Of a DNA stretch of 64,000 nt, positions 18,854 through 28,369 are shown one piece after another. A model generated the notes under the pieces. That model did not search any database. It was not told the origin of the DNA and saw only the letters and a program-made list of their open reading frames with translations. The stretch is from Gilvibacter sp. (GTDB lineage Bacteria > Bacteroidota > Bacteroidia > Flavobacteriales > Flavobacteriaceae). Each line of letters starts with the position of its first letter. Position 1 is the stretch's first letter. The position numbers and the translations under genes are program-made. The stretch is taken from NCBI RefSeq assembly GCF_013214815.1, contig NZ_JABSPU010000003.1, positions 1 through 64,000 of the forward strand. Direction: 5' to 3'.

Positions 18854-20104
18854 ATGAAAAAATTACTCATTTTCGCTGTTTTTGCGTTGACTGCGGCGGT
18901 GACTTATGCAGGTGGATACCGTGTGAGTCTTCAGGGGCAGAAATCTCTGGCTATGGGACACACGGGTGTGGCAGTCGTAAACAGTGCCGAATTGGTGTTT
19001 TTTAACCCTGCCGGTATGGTCTACCTGGAAAACAAACTGAACATCTCTGCTGGTGTTTCTGGTGTTTTCGCTGATGTAAAATTTCAGAATGCAGAATTCG
19101 GATATTCCACAGAGACTGATAGCCCTGTTGGAACTCCATTTTATCTGTATGCTTCTTACAAAGCTAACGACTGGTTAGCCTTTGGTCTTGGTGTTTACAC
19201 GCCTTATGGTAGTTCTGTTGAATATCCGAATGACTGGGAAGGATCTCACTTAGTGAACAACATTGAGTTGGCTGCGATCTTTGTACAACCAACGGTTTCT
19301 GTAAAGATCTTTGACGAGTTGAGTATCGGTGGTGGACCTATTTACGTGACTGGTTCTGTAAACTTCAACAGAAACTTGAACCGAACTTTATCTGACTTAG
19401 ACGGCAACCGAACAAACGTTACTGTTGATGCTTCTGGTGTTAATGCTTGGGGTTATACTATTGGTGCGATGTTCAAACCAACTGATAAGATCAATATTGG
19501 ATTCAATTACCGTTCAGAAATTATTCTAGACGCTGAAGGCGGAGAGGCTGACTTTGAGAATGTACCAAACTCACCTTTGACTCCTTTTGCGGATACTACT
19601 TTTGATGCGTCCTTGCCACTTCCGGCAGAATTGACCGTTGGTTTCTCTTACCAATTCCACAGCAAGTGGTTGTTTGCTTTTGACTTCAACCGTGCGTTCT
19701 GGGATGTGTACAATTCATTAGATATTGACTTTGCAGATCCTAACATTCCGGACTCATTCAACCGTAGAAACTATAAGAATGCTTCTATTTACCGTTTTGG
19801 TTTGCAGTATGAAGCTACTTCTAAGTTTACTTTACGTGCAGGTTACTACTTTGATGAGTCTCCGGTACAGGACGGATTCTTCGCTCCGGAAACTCCTCGT
19901 AACGATTCACAAGGGTACACTGCTGGTTTGACCTTCAACTTGAGTGATCGTTTCCAGATCGACGCTTCTTTCCTTTATTTGAGATTTAAAGAAGTTGATG
20001 CTTCTTACGATTTCTATTTTGAGGATGGTGTTGCCGTTCCATTTGGAGGGACTTACAAGTCGAGCTCTTTCATTCCAGGTCTTGGAATCTCTTATAGAAT
20101 GTAA
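18854..20104 (+). CDS. OmpP1/FadL/TodX-family outer-membrane transporter
   Basis: Outer-membrane barrel of 416 residues for uptake of hydrophobic compounds such as long-chain fatty acids. Signal peptide MKKLLIFAVFALTAAVTYAGG; the N-terminal hatch has the family start YRVSLQGQKSLAMGHTGVAVVNSAELVF and FNPAGMVYLENK. The rest alternates aromatic beta strands (FGLGVYTPYGSSVEYPNDW, LRAGYYFDESPV) to the final LGISYRM. An SGNH-type lipoprotein follows after 24 bp in the same direction; the pair may take up and hydrolyse lipids (inference). Confidence 0.92.
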   Translation: MKKLLIFAVFALTAAVTYAGGYRVSLQGQKSLAMGHTGVAVVNSAELVFFNPAGMVYLENKLNISAGVSGVFADVKFQNAEFGYSTETDSPVGTPFYLYASYKANDWLAFGLGVYTPYGSSVEYPNDWEGSHLVNNIELAAIFVQPTVSVKIFDELSIGGGPIYVTGSVNFNRNLNRTLSDLDGNRTNVTVDASGVNAWGYTIGAMFKPTDKINIGFNYRSEIILDAEGGEADFENVPNSPLTPFADTTFDASLPLPAELTVGFSYQFHSKWLFAFDFNRAFWDVYNSLDIDFADPNIPDSFNRRNYKNASIYRFGLQYEATSKFTLRAGYYFDESPVQDGFFAPETPRNDSQGYTAGLTFNLSDRFQIDASFLYLRFKEVDASYDFYFEDGVAVPFGGTYKSSSFIPGLGISYRM

Positions 20105-20128
20105 TCACAACTTAATCTGATAAGCCAT

Positions 20129-21661
20129 ATGAAAACATATATTAAATATTTATTTGTCGCTTCTGCAGCTTTCCTAGCAAGTTGTGAAGTTGAATTTGAA
20201 GAACCGATCACTGACGAAGGCTTTTACACTACTGGTGAAGCCAATATGTCAAGTTTTGTGGCCGTGGGTAACTCCCTTACTGCTGGTTTTGCAGACGGTG
20301 CACTTTATATCACAGGACAAGAGAACTCTTATCCGAACATTCTAGCGAACCAATTTGCTTTAGCTGGAGGTGGAGATTTCACTCAGCCTTTGATGAACGA
20401 TAATTTGGGTGGATTGCTTTTAAGCGGAAACCAGATTTCTCAAAACCGTTTTGTTTTAGCTGCGGATGCTGAAGGTAACTTAGGACCTGCTGTTCTAGGT
20501 GGTATGCCAACTACTGACGTTGCTAACGGATTAGCTAGCCCATTCAACAATATGGGTATTCCTGGTGCAAAGAGTTTCCACTTGGTGGCTCCTGGATACG
20601 GAGATGTAAACGGAGTTCTTACAGGAACTGCTAACCCTTACTATGCTCGTATCGCCACTAACGCTTCTGCAACTGTTGTTGGAGATGCAGCTTCTTTGAA
20701 CCCTTCTTTCTTTAGCTTGTGGATCGGAAACAACGATATCTTGAGCTACGCGACTAGCGGTGGTTCTGGTGTAGATCAACTTGGAAACTTGGATCCAACA
20801 ACTTATGGACCAAACGATATCACTGACCCTAATGTTTTTGCTTCTGTATTTAGCCAAGAAGTAGAGGCTTTGGCTGCTGGTGGATCTGGAGGAGTTGTGT
20901 TGAATATTCCTGATGTAACTTCTATTCCATTCTTTACTACAGTACCTGTAAACTCGGTTCCACTGGACGAGGCTACTGCTGCTGCATTGAATGCGAACTT
21001 TGCGCTTTACAATGACATCGTATTACCAACACTAGTTAGTTTTGGAATCATTAGTGCAGAAGAAGCTTCCTCACGTGTAGTTACTTTTGAAGCTGGATTG
21101 GGCAATGCGCCAATCATTGTGGATACAGACCTTACTGATGTTACTACGATCCTTCAAGGACCTCCTGCTAACTTGGATCCTGCCACTGCTGCATTGCTTG
21201 GGCAATTGCGTCAGGCAAATGAGAATGACTTGATCGTTCTTACTGCGGCTGGTGTTTTAGGAACTCAAGTTGGAGATGATCCTACAGCGATCAACGGGGT
21301 ATCTGTACCTCTAGCAAACCAATTTGTATTGACTGCTACAGAGCAAGCACGTGTTGCTGCTGCTGGAGCTGCTTACAATGCCGCAATTGAAGGTATTGCT
21401 GCTGCTAATGACATTGCCCTTGTAGATGCTAGAAGTGCTTTGGCACAAGTGGCTAACGGAGGAGTGATGAGCAACGGAGTAATGTTGACCAATGAGTTTG
21501 TAACTGGAGGAGCGTTTTCTTTGGATGGGGTTCACCCAACACCACGAGGATATGCTTACACGGCAAACTTGATCATTGATGCGATCAACGCCAAATACGG
21601 AGCTACTATTCCAAAGGTAGATATCGGAACTTTCGGAACTATTACCTTGAGTAACGATTAA
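20129..21661 (+). CDS. SGNH/GDSL-type hydrolase lipoprotein
   Basis: Lipoprotein of 510 residues with lipobox FLASC (Cys19). Block I of the SGNH fold reads VAVGNSLTAGFADG, so the GDSL Asp is replaced by Asn while the catalytic Ser stays. The Gly/Asn blocks are represented by WIGNNDILSYA, and block V near the end is SLDGVHPTPRGYAYTA, giving the catalytic Asp/His. Long insertions rich in Ala and Asn lie between the blocks. Such enzymes are esterases or lipases, here probably on the periplasmic or cell-surface side. It follows the FadL-type porin and is closed by a terminator. Confidence 0.85.
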   Translation: MKTYIKYLFVASAAFLASCEVEFEEPITDEGFYTTGEANMSSFVAVGNSLTAGFADGALYITGQENSYPNILANQFALAGGGDFTQPLMNDNLGGLLLSGNQISQNRFVLAADAEGNLGPAVLGGMPTTDVANGLASPFNNMGIPGAKSFHLVAPGYGDVNGVLTGTANPYYARIATNASATVVGDAASLNPSFFSLWIGNNDILSYATSGGSGVDQLGNLDPTTYGPNDITDPNVFASVFSQEVEALAAGGSGGVVLNIPDVTSIPFFTTVPVNSVPLDEATAAALNANFALYNDIVLPTLVSFGIISAEEASSRVVTFEAGLGNAPIIVDTDLTDVTTILQGPPANLDPATAALLGQLRQANENDLIVLTAAGVLGTQVGDDPTAINGVSVPLANQFVLTATEQARVAAAGAAYNAAIEGIAAANDIALVDARSALAQVANGGVMSNGVMLTNEFVTGGAFSLDGVHPTPRGYAYTANLIIDAINAKYGATIPKVDIGTFGTITLSND

Positions 21662-21684
21662 GACCATCTAAATATCACATGATA

Positions 21685-21716
21685 AAAAGCGTTATCTTCG
21701 GGTAACGCTTTTTTTT
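21685..21716 (+). terminator. Terminator after the SGNH lipoprotein gene
   Basis: Stem AAGCGTTA / TAACGCTT (21687-21694 and 21703-21710) with loop TCTTCGGG, then seven T. Confidence 0.9.
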
Positions 21717-21748
21717 ATGAAATGAGCACAAACAAATTTTCAAATTGA
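21716..21748 (+). other. Repeated leader with 8-codon micro-ORF (copy 1)
   Basis: The 24-base string at 21716-21739 recurs at 27995-28018 with one mismatch. It holds an ATG at 21722 opening an 8-codon frame, MSTNKFSN, whose TGA stop (21746-21748) overlaps the ATG of the following membrane-protein gene (TTGATG), a classic coupling layout. The second copy opens MSTNKFNY. Whether it is translated is unknown. Confidence 0.45.
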
Positions 21749-22101
21749 TGAACACGCTGATTAAAATCGCATTAACCGCTGGGGCGGTTCTTATACTGGC
21801 TAATGTTTTGCCCGGAGTATCTGTTTCTGGCTATTGGGGAGCGATAATTGTTGCGGTCGTTCTAGCGATCCTACGCCTTTTTGTAAAACCTTTATTGATC
21901 TTGTTTACTTTGCCGCTGACGATACTTACCTTGGGCTTATTTCTCTTTGTGATCAACGCCATAATTGTTTTGCTGGCCAGTGAGATGCTCGATGGATTTA
22001 GGGTAGATGGATTCTGGTGGGCGGTACTGTTCAGTATCTTGCTTTCCTTCTTGCAAGCCTTTGTCAATTCCCTGGTCAAAGAAGAAAAACCAAAGGCCTG
22101 A
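21748..22101 (+). CDS. Phage-holin-family four-TM membrane protein
   Basis: The ATG at 21748 (MNTLIKIALTAG) is the preferred start; the TTG one codon upstream is not needed. The 118-residue protein has four hydrophobic segments (for example GAVLILANVLPGV, AIIVAVVLAILRLF, LTILTLGLFLFVINAIIVLL, WAVLFSILLSFLQAF) and the motif RLFVKPLLILFTLPLTILTL read in two parts. This is the PF04020-like group, common in bacteria and not tied to phage lysis. Function is unknown. The start overlaps the stop of a micro-ORF found twice in the window. Confidence 0.8.
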   Translation: MNTLIKIALTAGAVLILANVLPGVSVSGYWGAIIVAVVLAILRLFVKPLLILFTLPLTILTLGLFLFVINAIIVLLASEMLDGFRVDGFWWAVLFSILLSFLQAFVNSLVKEEKPKA

Positions 22102-22120
22102 TAATCAAGTCTTGCTTCCC

Positions 22121-22151
22121 TTGCTGATGGCTTAAAAAAGTCGTAGTTTTG
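22121..22151 (+). promoter_or_regulatory. Promoter of the trigger factor gene
   Basis: TTG at 22121-22123 and TAGTTTTG at 22144-22151 (TAnnTTTG), separated by 20 bp, match the Bacteroidota -33/-7 promoter. The start codon is 28 bp downstream of the box. Confidence 0.65.
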
Positions 22152-22179
22152 CACTCCGATTTTCAGAGAAAAATACATT

Positions 22180-23502
22180 ATGAACATCAGCAGAACCGAT
22201 ATTGATGATTTGAACGCCGTAGTAACAGTGGCGATCGAGAAAAAGGACTACGCAGACAAGGTAGAAACCATTTTAAACAATTACAGAAAGAACGCTAACA
22301 TTCCTGGCTTTAGAAAAGGACATGTGCCTATGGGCATGGTTAAGCGTCAGTATGGGAAGGCCGTTTTGGTCGATGAGGTAAACAAATTGCTTCAGGATTC
22401 CTTGCACAAATACCTTACTGAAGAGAAATTGGAGGTACTTGGAAACCCTCTTCCAAAAAATGAGACCGACATCAATTGGGACGGAGACGATTTCAACTTC
22501 GAATTTGAATTGGGTCTTGCTCCTAAGTTTGATGTAAATATGGCTCCAAAGAAAGCCGTTACTCAATACAAGATCGTTGCCGATGATGAAATGATCGACA
22601 ACCAAGTAACAAGCATTCGCAAGCAGTACGGAAAATTGATCAGCCAAGCTGAGGTTGTTGCAGATGCAGAGATCACCGGTACGTTCAAAAATGAAGAAGC
22701 TGGAATCGACAATAAAACTACACTATCGCTAGATCGCGTTGACGGAAAACGTCAGCAAAAAGCATTATTAGGAGCAAAAGCAGGAGAGACTGTTACTCTT
22801 AAAACCAAGTCTATGTTCAAAGACGATTTCCAAAACCAACAAGTTTTTGGAGTGTCTTCTGACGATGCAAAAGGACTTGACGTTGAAGTGGAGTTCGCTA
22901 TTGACGAGATCAACACCCGTGAGCTAGCTGAGATGAATCAGGAGCTGTTTGACAAACTCTTCGGAAAGGACGTAGTGAAGTCAGAAGAGGAACTTCGCGG
23001 AAAGATCAAAGAAGACGCAGAGCGTCAGTTTGCGCAACAAGCGGATCAAAAATTATTGAACGATGTGGTTGATTCATTGATCGACAACACCAAATTCGAT
23101 CTGCCTGATGGATTCCTAAAACGTTGGTTGCGTGTTGCAGGAGAGCAAGAGCTTTCTGAGGACGAGGCCAATGCAGAATACGAGCGCACTGAAAAAGGTT
23201 TGCGTTACCAATTGATTGAAGGCAAACTGCGTGCAGAGCACAATTTGCAAGTGACTTTTGACGAGTTGAAAGACTACGCGCAAAACATGATTAAAGCGCA
23301 AATGGCTCAGTTTGGTCAAATGGATCCGTCTCAAGAAGAATTGGATGGCATCACGGCTCGTATCATGAGCAACCAAGAAGAAGTTCAGCGTTTGCAAGAG
23401 CAGCTAAACGGTCAGAAAATGCTTGATTTCTTTAAGGAAAATGCAAAATTAAAGACTAAGGAGGTAACCTACGACGCCTTCGTAAAAGAGGCCTACAGTT
23501 AA
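22180..23502 (+). CDS. tig: Trigger factor
   Basis: Ribosome-bound folding chaperone of 440 residues. The N-terminal ribosome-binding domain has the signature NIPGFRKGHVPMGMVKRQYG near residues 45-64. The middle region aligned with the FKBP-like PPIase domain is divergent, as usual in Bacteroidota, so isomerase activity is doubtful. The C-terminal arms (about 245-440) are helical and charged. It has its own promoter and terminator and lies just before clpP and clpX, the widespread tig-clpP-clpX order. Confidence 0.95.
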   Translation: MNISRTDIDDLNAVVTVAIEKKDYADKVETILNNYRKNANIPGFRKGHVPMGMVKRQYGKAVLVDEVNKLLQDSLHKYLTEEKLEVLGNPLPKNETDINWDGDDFNFEFELGLAPKFDVNMAPKKAVTQYKIVADDEMIDNQVTSIRKQYGKLISQAEVVADAEITGTFKNEEAGIDNKTTLSLDRVDGKRQQKALLGAKAGETVTLKTKSMFKDDFQNQQVFGVSSDDAKGLDVEVEFAIDEINTRELAEMNQELFDKLFGKDVVKSEEELRGKIKEDAERQFAQQADQKLLNDVVDSLIDNTKFDLPDGFLKRWLRVAGEQELSEDEANAEYERTEKGLRYQLIEGKLRAEHNLQVTFDELKDYAQNMIKAQMAQFGQMDPSQEELDGITARIMSNQEEVQRLQEQLNGQKMLDFFKENAKLKTKEVTYDAFVKEAYS

Positions 23503-23525
23503 ACCGGCTTATTTTAATTATCTTT

Positions 23526-23560
23526 AGGCGTCGAATCCGTGAGGATTCACGCCTTTTTTT
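23526..23560 (+). terminator. Terminator after tig
   Basis: Long stem AGGCGTCGAATCC / GGATTCACGCCT (one mismatch) with loop GTGA, followed by seven T. Confidence 0.9.
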
Positions 23561-23630
23561 GTCAATCAAAACTAAATTGTATAATTGATTTTCTCTTACA
23601 CAGTTTAGTTTAAAAATCAAACCCATTTAC

Positions 23631-24305
23631 ATGGATTACGGAAAAGAATTTAAAAACTTTGCTATAAAGGATCAAGGGATCAGCTCTACTTATTACGATA
23701 AGATCGTGAGCAGCATGTATCCGGTTGGTCTAACTCCAAACATTATTGAAGAGCGTCAAATGAACATTGCGATCTTTGATGTATTCTCCAGGTTGATGAT
23801 GGACCGCATCATCTTTTTGGGAACAGGCATCAACGATCAGGTGGCCAATATTATTCAAGCGCAATTGTTGTTCTTAGAAAGTACAGACAGCTCTAAAGAC
23901 ATTCAGATCTATATCAACTCTCCAGGAGGGAGTGTATACGCCGGATTGGGTATTTACGATACCATGCAGTTCATCAAGCCAGATGTGGCTACGATCTGTA
24001 CCGGAATGGCTGCTTCTATGGGAGCCGTATTGCTTTGTGCCGGAGCTCAAGGCAAGCGCAGTGGATTGACCCACTCTCGTGTCATGATACACCAACCGCT
24101 AGGTGGTGCGCAAGGACAAGCTAGTGATATTGAGATCACTGCCCGTGAGATCTTGATCTTGAAAGAAGAATTGTATCAAATCATCGCCAAGCATTCTGGC
24201 CAGACTTATGAGAAGATCTACCAAGACTCTGACCGTGATTACTGGATGAAGGCAGACAAAGCCAAGGAATACGGAATGATTGATGAAATACTAACCCGCG
24301 GATAA
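23631..24305 (+). CDS. clpP: ATP-dependent Clp protease proteolytic subunit
   Basis: Serine peptidase of 224 residues forming the ClpP chamber in the cytoplasm. The catalytic Ser lies in [13 protein letters not shown], the His in [13 protein letters not shown], and the Asp in the C-terminal DRDYWM segment. [20 protein letters not shown] is the substrate-strand region. The gene is monocistronic or joined with clpX, 35 bp away, which encodes its unfoldase. Confidence 0.97.
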   Translation: MDYGKEFKNFAIKDQGISSTYYDKIVSSMYPVGLTPNIIEERQMNIAIFDVFSRLMMDRIIFLGTGINDQVANIIQAQLLFLESTDSSKDIQIYINSPGGSVYAGLGIYDTMQFIKPDVATICTGMAASMGAVLLCAGAQGKRSGLTHSRVMIHQPLGGAQGQASDIEITAREILILKEELYQIIAKHSGQTYEKIYQDSDRDYWMKADKAKEYGMIDEILTRG

Positions 24306-24340
24306 TTGCCGTTATACGCTTTACCTGAATACCTAGAAAG

Positions 24341-25573
24341 ATGGCTAAAGAAGAATTAGAATGTTCGTTTTGTGGGCGTAAAAAGTCAGAGACCAACTTG
24401 CTTATTGCAGGGCTGGATGCGCACATTTGCGACCGCTGTATAGAACAGGCTCATGGAATTGTGGTAGAAGAAGCTACCCACAGCAGCAATGCTGAACTTT
24501 CCAAGGAGCTCATGCTGAAGAAACCCAAAGCCATCAAAGAATTTTTGGACGAATACATCATTGGGCAAGAACACACCAAAAAGGTGATGTCTGTGGCTGT
24601 GTATAATCACTACAAAAGATTGTTGCAACCACCAACGGATGATGATATCGAGATTCAGAAAAGTAACATTGTCATTGTTGGGCAAACCGGAACGGGAAAA
24701 ACTTTAATGGCCAAAACAGTGGCACGTATGTTAAACGTGCCCTTGGCCATTGTAGATGCAACAGTGTTAACTGAGGCAGGATACGTTGGAGAAGACGTAG
24801 AAAGTATTTTGACGCGTTTGCTTCAAGCTGCAGATTACAATGTAGAGAAGGCGCAGAACGGAATCGTTTTTATTGATGAGATCGATAAGATTGCCCGTAA
24901 AAGCGATAACCCTTCCATAACCAGAGATGTTTCTGGAGAAGGAGTCCAGCAAGCCTTATTGAAGTTGCTAGAAGGAACTACCGTGAATGTACCGCCAAAA
25001 GGTGGGCGTAAGCACCCAGATCAGAAGTTCATTGAAGTCAATACGGAGAACATTCTATTTATTGCCGGTGGAGCTTTTGATGGCATTGAACGCGCCATAA
25101 CCAAGCGTTTGAACATGCAAGCGGTTGGTTTTAGCGCTTCTAAGTCAGACGACGCCTTTGAGCGTGACAACTTGCTTAAATACATTATTCCTAAGGATCT
25201 TAAAGACTTCGGATTGATTCCAGAGATCATTGGACGTCTTCCTGTTCTGACGCATATGGATCCGTTAGACAAAGGAACCCTAAGAGCCATTCTTACCGAG
25301 CCAAAGAACGCGATTGTAAAGCAATACAAGAAACTCTTTGAGATGGATGAGATTGACTTTGTGATCACAGAAGAAGCCTTGGATTACGTGGTTGATAAGG
25401 CCATTGAATACAAGTTGGGAGCTCGTGGATTGCGTTCGCTTTGTGAAGCGGTATTGACAGACGCTATGTTTGAGATGCCGGGTACGGATGACCGTCAATT
25501 GCATGTGACTAAAGAGTATGCAGAGAAAAAGCTCAACAAGTCAACCATTAAAAAGCTCAAGGCCGTTTCTTAA
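24341..25573 (+). CDS. clpX: ATP-dependent Clp protease ATP-binding subunit
   Basis: AAA+ unfoldase of 410 residues that feeds ClpP. The N-terminal C4 zinc domain is intact (CSFCGRKK and CDRCIEQA). Walker A is GQTGTGKT, Walker [11 protein letters not shown]; the pore loop GYVGED and the RKH loop (GGRKHP) are present. The C-terminal small domain ends KLKAVS. It overlaps by 4 bp with the convergent GH3 gene. Confidence 0.97.
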   Translation: MAKEELECSFCGRKKSETNLLIAGLDAHICDRCIEQAHGIVVEEATHSSNAELSKELMLKKPKAIKEFLDEYIIGQEHTKKVMSVAVYNHYKRLLQPPTDDDIEIQKSNIVIVGQTGTGKTLMAKTVARMLNVPLAIVDATVLTEAGYVGEDVESILTRLLQAADYNVEKAQNGIVFIDEIDKIARKSDNPSITRDVSGEGVQQALLKLLEGTTVNVPPKGGRKHPDQKFIEVNTENILFIAGGAFDGIERAITKRLNMQAVGFSASKSDDAFERDNLLKYIIPKDLKDFGLIPEIIGRLPVLTHMDPLDKGTLRAILTEPKNAIVKQYKKLFEMDEIDFVITEEALDYVVDKAIEYKLGARGLRSLCEAVLTDAMFEMPGTDDRQLHVTKEYAEKKLNKSTIKKLKAVS

Positions 25574-27084
25574 GCATTCAGCTGAAGTAATTCCTCTAAA
25601 TAATCGCGAGTATTGGCCAGGCGAGGCACCTTGTGTTGTCCGCCCAATTTGTCTTTGGCTTTCAACCAATCGTAGAAGACCTTTTCACGTCCAAAGTGAA
25701 CCGTAGGTAGGTTTAACGTGGTATTGTTATAGCGTTTAGCCTCATAATCAGAATTTACTTCTTGTAGGTATTGATCGAGTAAATTGGTGAACTGCTTTTG
25801 ATCAGTAGGTGGTTTTTTGAATTCGATGAGCCATTCGTGAGCGCCTTTTTCACGTCCCTCCATAAAAATAGGGGCCGCGGTATAATCTACAATTTCGCAA
25901 TTGGTTTTGGCCGCCACTTTTTTGAGTGCACTTTCTGCGTTTTCAATGATCAATTCCTCTCCAAAGACATTGATGTGATGTTTGGTGCGTCCACTCACTC
26001 GAATACGATAGGGTCTTACGGAGGTGAATCTAACGGTATCTCCAATCTTGTAACGCCACAATCCGCCGTTGGTGGTGATTACAATAGCGTAGTTCTTTCC
26101 AACTTCTACTTGATCTAAAGGAATCACGCGCTGCTCGGGAGTACCGTAGCAGTCCATCGGAATGAATTCGTAAAAGATTCCGTAGTCCAACATGAGCAAA
26201 AGGTCTTTGCTGTCATTCTTGTCTTGAATGGCAAAGAATCCTTCAGAAGCATTGTAAATCTCGTAGTATTTAAAGTCATCTCTGGGTAGGATCTGTTTGT
26301 ACTGATCCACATAGGGTTCAAAACTCACCCCGCCATGAAAATAGACTTCCAAATTCGGCCAAATATCAAAGAGGTTATTCTCTCCGGTAGAAGTCAGTAC
26401 CTCATTGAGCAAAACTAACATCCAAGAAGGTACACCCGCTAAACTGGTCACATTTTCTTGTATGGTTTCATTGACAATGGCTTGCATTTTGGTCTCCCAA
26501 TCGGCCATAAGCGACACCTCGCTGCTCGGCGTAGAACTGAATTCCGCCCAAAAAGGCATATTGTCTATCAAGATCGCGGATAAATCTCCAAAGGCAGTGC
26601 CGTTGCTTTTGTATAGTTCCTTGCTCCCGCCTAAGCGTAAACTCTTGCCCACAAATAGTTGTGAGTCGGGATTGTTATTCAAATACATACAGAGCAGATC
26701 CTTGCTGGCTGCATAATGACAATTCTCTAAGGACTCACCGCTTACCGGTATGAATTTGCTTTTGCTAGAAGTGGTTCCACTCGACTTTGCGAACCACTTG
26801 ATAGGGCTGGGCCAAAAAATATTGGATTCTCCTTGTCGTGAACGTTCTATGAGGTCTTTATAATCTTCATAAGAGCTAATGGGTACACGAGCCGCAAAGG
26901 TTTCGTAATCCTTGATATCTTCAAAGCCATAGCGCTTGCCAAGCTCCGTATCCTTGGCCTTTACCAAGAGATTGCTCAGCAGTTCACGTTGCACTTCATC
27001 GGGGTATTTTAAAAAGAGTTCTATCTGATGGAACCGCTTTTTTAAAAACCAGGAGGCAATAGAATTTACAATCGGTATTGGCAT
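25570..27084 (-). CDS. GH3-family acyl-adenylate/amide synthetase-like protein
   Basis: Protein of 504 residues of the GH3 auxin-responsive promoter family. Motifs: [15 protein letters not shown] (the ATP/phosphate loop, near residue 97), [23 protein letters not shown], and [19 protein letters not shown]. Plant members join amino acids to acyl acids; the bacterial substrate is unknown. It converges on clpX and diverges from DUF2797, 45 bp away. Bacteroidota commonly have one or two copies. Confidence 0.88.
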   Translation of the reverse strand: MPIPIVNSIASWFLKKRFHQIELFLKYPDEVQRELLSNLLVKAKDTELGKRYGFEDIKDYETFAARVPISSYEDYKDLIERSRQGESNIFWPSPIKWFAKSSGTTSSKSKFIPVSGESLENCHYAASKDLLCMYLNNNPDSQLFVGKSLRLGGSKELYKSNGTAFGDLSAILIDNMPFWAEFSSTPSSEVSLMADWETKMQAIVNETIQENVTSLAGVPSWMLVLLNEVLTSTGENNLFDIWPNLEVYFHGGVSFEPYVDQYKQILPRDDFKYYEIYNASEGFFAIQDKNDSKDLLLMLDYGIFYEFIPMDCYGTPEQRVIPLDQVEVGKNYAIVITTNGGLWRYKIGDTVRFTSVRPYRIRVSGRTKHHINVFGEELIIENAESALKKVAAKTNCEIVDYTAAPIFMEGREKGAHEWLIEFKKPPTDQKQFTNLLDQYLQEVNSDYEAKRYNNTTLNLPTVHFGREKVFYDWLKAKDKLGGQHKVPRLANTRDYLEELLQLNA

Positions 27085-27129
27085 TTATTTGCGCTATCTT
27101 TAGGCAATAAAAATAGGAATTTTAAGCAT

Positions 27130-27933
27130 ATGACCTATACAGGAGTACTCACAAAAATGAAGACGCAAAACGGCCAGCCCGTGCAGTATTTCTTGAACTT
27201 TGAGAATGATTTCATCAACGTTAATCAACTTTTGGGAAAGCGCATTAGTTTGCAGTTTCTCAAGTATGAGTGTTTGAGTTGTGGCAAAGACAAAAAAATC
27301 TTCAGACAAGGTTTCTGTTATGATTGTTTTAGCACCATTCCTCAAGCTGCGGATTGGATCATCAAACCCGAACTCAGCAAAGCCCATTTAGGTCAAGAAG
27401 ACCGTGACTTAGAGTATGAAAAGAAAATGCAATTGCAGCCGCATATTGTATACTTGGCCAATTCCAGTTCCGTAAAGGTTGGGGTGACTCGTAAAAGTCA
27501 AGTGCCAACGCGTTGGATTGATCAAGGTGCGCATGAAGCCATTGCTATTGTGGAGGTTCCCAACAGATATTTGGCTGGGATCACCGAAGTTGCCTTAAAG
27601 GATCAGGTGAGTGATAAGACCAACTGGCGGGCCATGCTTAAAAATGATATTAAAGACGAGGATCTTGTCGATTGGCGTGATAAACTCTTGCCTTTAGTAC
27701 CGGAGGAAGCCAAGGAGTATGTCTTGGAGCAGCAAACGGAAACGCATTTGGAGTTTCCTGTGCAGCAATATCCGGAGAAACCCAACAGCCTTAATTTAGT
27801 TAAAGATGGAGCCTATACAGGAACCCTAGTGGGTATCAAAGGGCAATACTTGATCTTTGAAGACCAAACGGTTTTCAATGTGCGCAGTAATGAAGGGCTT
27901 TATGTCGCCTTGGAGTTGGGGGTGACCGCCTAA
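27130..27933 (+). CDS. DUF2797 domain protein
   Basis: Protein of 267 residues. A cysteine cluster (CLSCGKDKKIF and FCYDCF, about residues 54-70) looks like a zinc ribbon. The middle part, HIVYLANSSSVKVGVTRKSQ and PTRWIDQGA, resembles the start of a GIY-YIG-type fold, which is how this family is often described. No activity is established and a nuclease role would be inference. It diverges from the GH3 gene. Confidence 0.8.
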   Translation: MTYTGVLTKMKTQNGQPVQYFLNFENDFINVNQLLGKRISLQFLKYECLSCGKDKKIFRQGFCYDCFSTIPQAADWIIKPELSKAHLGQEDRDLEYEKKMQLQPHIVYLANSSSVKVGVTRKSQVPTRWIDQGAHEAIAIVEVPNRYLAGITEVALKDQVSDKTNWRAMLKNDIKDEDLVDWRDKLLPLVPEEAKEYVLEQQTETHLEFPVQQYPEKPNSLNLVKDGAYTGTLVGIKGQYLIFEDQTVFNVRSNEGLYVALELGVTA

Positions 27934-27994
27934 AACTGTCTTTAACAGCTTTTTAATAAGTCCTTGCCAGAGATAGCGTTATTCTTTATAGGGC

Positions 27995-28129
27995 TATGAA
28001 ATGAGCACGAACAAATTTAATTACTAGTATATCCGACGGAATAATAAAATTTTTTGTGCGAAAGCGAAGCGGTTGATCTATACAGATAATTTTTATTCGA
28101 TTATCGGAGAAATAAAAATTTTTAAATAG
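27995..28129 (+). other. Repeated leader with interrupted ORF and structured segment (copy 2)
   Basis: The 24-base leader at 27995-28018 repeats the one at 21716. From the ATG at 28001 a frame of 43 codons runs to a TAG at 28127-28129, directly against the ATG of the next gene, broken only by a TAG at codon 9 (28025-28027). The segment 28032-28108 is bounded by TCCGA and TCGGA and folds on paper into a long interrupted A/T stem around GCGAAAGC, a GNRA tetraloop hairpin. Copy 1 lacks this insert, so it may be a small mobile or regulatory RNA element. Confidence 0.4.
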
Positions 28130-28369
28130 ATGAATAAACTAAAACTTTCCGCCATGTCTTTGGTGTGGATCACCACACTACTATTGGTAACCTTAACGAT
28201 AATGGTTACAATGGATCTTCCTTTTAATTGGGTGTTTTATTTGAGTGTACTCGGACAGGTGTTTGTGGTATTGATGGTTTATCGCGTTTTGACTGATGAC
28301 TACACCACGGATAAAACTTTTGACGATTTTTACGAGGATTACGATGCTGAGGCCAAACGCTTTAGATAA
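28130..28369 (+). CDS. Small two-TM membrane protein, unknown
   Basis: Protein of 79 residues. Two hydrophobic segments (LSAMSLVWITTLLLVTLTIM, FYLSVLGQVFVVLMVYRVL) are followed by an acidic cytoplasmic tail (TDKTFDDFYEDYDAEAKRF). This size and tail are common in flavobacterial hypothetical proteins. No function is recognised. It is preceded by the second copy of the MSTNKF leader and its end overlaps the convergent LysE gene by 8 bp. Confidence 0.65.
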   Translation: MNKLKLSAMSLVWITTLLLVTLTIMVTMDLPFNWVFYLSVLGQVFVVLMVYRVLTDDYTTDKTFDDFYEDYDAEAKRFR

